6,309 bases of DNA, taken from NCBI GenBank assembly GCA_947628395.1, contig CANQZP010000070.1, positions 1 through 6,309 on the forward strand. The letters are read 5' to 3'. The position numbers and the translations under genes were made by a program. Positions 5,830 through 6,309 of the stretch are shown in pieces (position 1 is the first letter of the stretch; every line of letters begins with the position of its first letter). The notes under the pieces were generated by a model that saw only the letters and a program-made list of their open reading frames with translations, made no database searches and was not told where the DNA came from. Source of the stretch: an uncultured Clostridia bacterium (GTDB lineage Bacteria > Bacillota > Clostridia > TANB77 > CAG-508).

Positions 5830-6309
5830 CGCAATCATTTTAGCTTTAGCGCTATATACATCAGTAGAAATTAGTTCACTAGAAACAACAGCTCCATTTT
5901 TTTTCAAAGTTTTATAAGCTTCATATACAGAACCATTCACTCCAGCTTGAACTAAGGAACCAGACCTATATCCTGCTTTAGATACATATTGAGTAGTAAA
6001 AGGAATTGTCCTTACTCTTCTTTGTGATATTTCTACTTCATAATCATCTTCTTGTTTTAATCCATAAATTTGAGTTGTAGCAACTCCACCTTGAACTGAA
6101 GATACTATTTTAATAGGATAATTTCTATTATTTTTAAATCTAAAATCTAAAGAACCATAAGAAACAGTAGCATCTCTTCCACCATCTACATATGAAGTAA
6201 GAAACATATGATTAGTCCTTTCAACAACTTCCAAGTTAGCATATAATACACTATTATATAATGTAGATGAAATTTGACAGATTCCTCCTCCTAATCCATC
6301 TACTACTTG
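5824..6309 (-). CDS. VanW family protein, C-terminal part (5' end beyond window)
   Basis: The reading frame is open to the right edge, so only the last 161 residues are visible and the true start lies outside. The visible part opens inside the VanW core, with VDGLGGGICQISSTLYN at residues 3-19, then ERTNHM at 30-35 and YVDGGRDATVSYGSLDFRFKNN at about 40-61. These are the family's hallmark blocks. VanW proteins take their name from an accessory gene of VanB-type glycopeptide resistance clusters; most members are chromosomal, envelope-associated and of unknown function, so this is not evidence of resistance. Residues 90-161 (IPFTT, then AGVNGSVYEAYKTLKKNG and VVSSELIST) resemble the second half of a G5-type domain, which is an inference from pattern only. 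A TTG at 6232-6234 can be mistaken for a start, but the VanW motifs continue upstream of it in frame. The stop TGA (5824-5826) lies inside the ribosome binding site of trmB, implying coupled translation. Confidence 0.92.
   Translation of the reverse strand, partial: QVVDGLGGGICQISSTLYNSVLYANLEVVERTNHMFLTSYVDGGRDATVSYGSLDFRFKNNRNYPIKIVSSVQGGVATTQIYGLKQEDDYEVEISQRRVRTIPFTTQYVSKAGYRSGSLVQAGVNGSVYEAYKTLKKNGAVVSSELISTDVYSAKAKMIAR

Noticed and set aside
5824..6309. VanW gene as evidence of vancomycin resistance
   Set aside because: VanW-domain proteins are common chromosomal proteins; no vanA/B, vanH, vanX, vanY or two-component regulator genes are present in the window.

Overview
The window is strongly AT-rich and uses the standard bacterial code: TGG encodes Trp, and TGA serves as a stop. 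Its ribosome binding sites are strong AGGAGG-type sites and two of its genes start with TTG. Together with the protein types (a VanW-domain protein and a clostridial-looking TrmB) this points to a low-GC Gram-positive bacterium, most likely a member of the Clostridia. The genus cannot be told from the sequence alone.

All six genes lie on the minus strand, so transcription runs from the right edge to the left. In order they are: the 3' part of a VanW-domain gene (right edge, 5' end missing); trmB, tRNA (guanine46-N7)-methyltransferase; an ABC ATPase; an ABC-2 type permease resembling GldF; a membrane-anchored GldG-like auxiliary protein; and a PMT-family (GT39) protein glycosyltransferase. The first five are very tightly packed. 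The VanW stop codon lies inside the trmB ribosome binding site, and the ATPase stop and permease start share one base (TAATG). Only 15 bases separate the permease from the GldG-like gene. A 13-bp perfect hairpin follows the GldG-like stop by one base and sets the glycosyltransferase apart. The unit ends in a hairpin followed by a U-rich tail at about 111-163. The leftmost 110 bases hold no clear gene, but a second hairpin with a T-rich tail on the plus strand may terminate a gene arriving from outside the window.

Functionally, the ATPase, permease and GldG-like protein look like one three-part ABC export system of the Gld/Nos type. Its substrate is unknown outside the Bacteroidota gliding systems. 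The PMT-like enzyme would transfer a sugar from a lipid carrier to a protein on the outer face of the membrane, and VanW proteins also act at the envelope. The window therefore reads as a cell-envelope cluster with one tRNA-modification gene embedded in it. No mobile element, CRISPR array, tRNA or rRNA was seen. The main points of interest are the Gld-like exporter in a Gram-positive context, the extra outside domain in the PMT-like enzyme, and a five-copy pentapeptide repeat at the N-terminus of the GldG-like protein.
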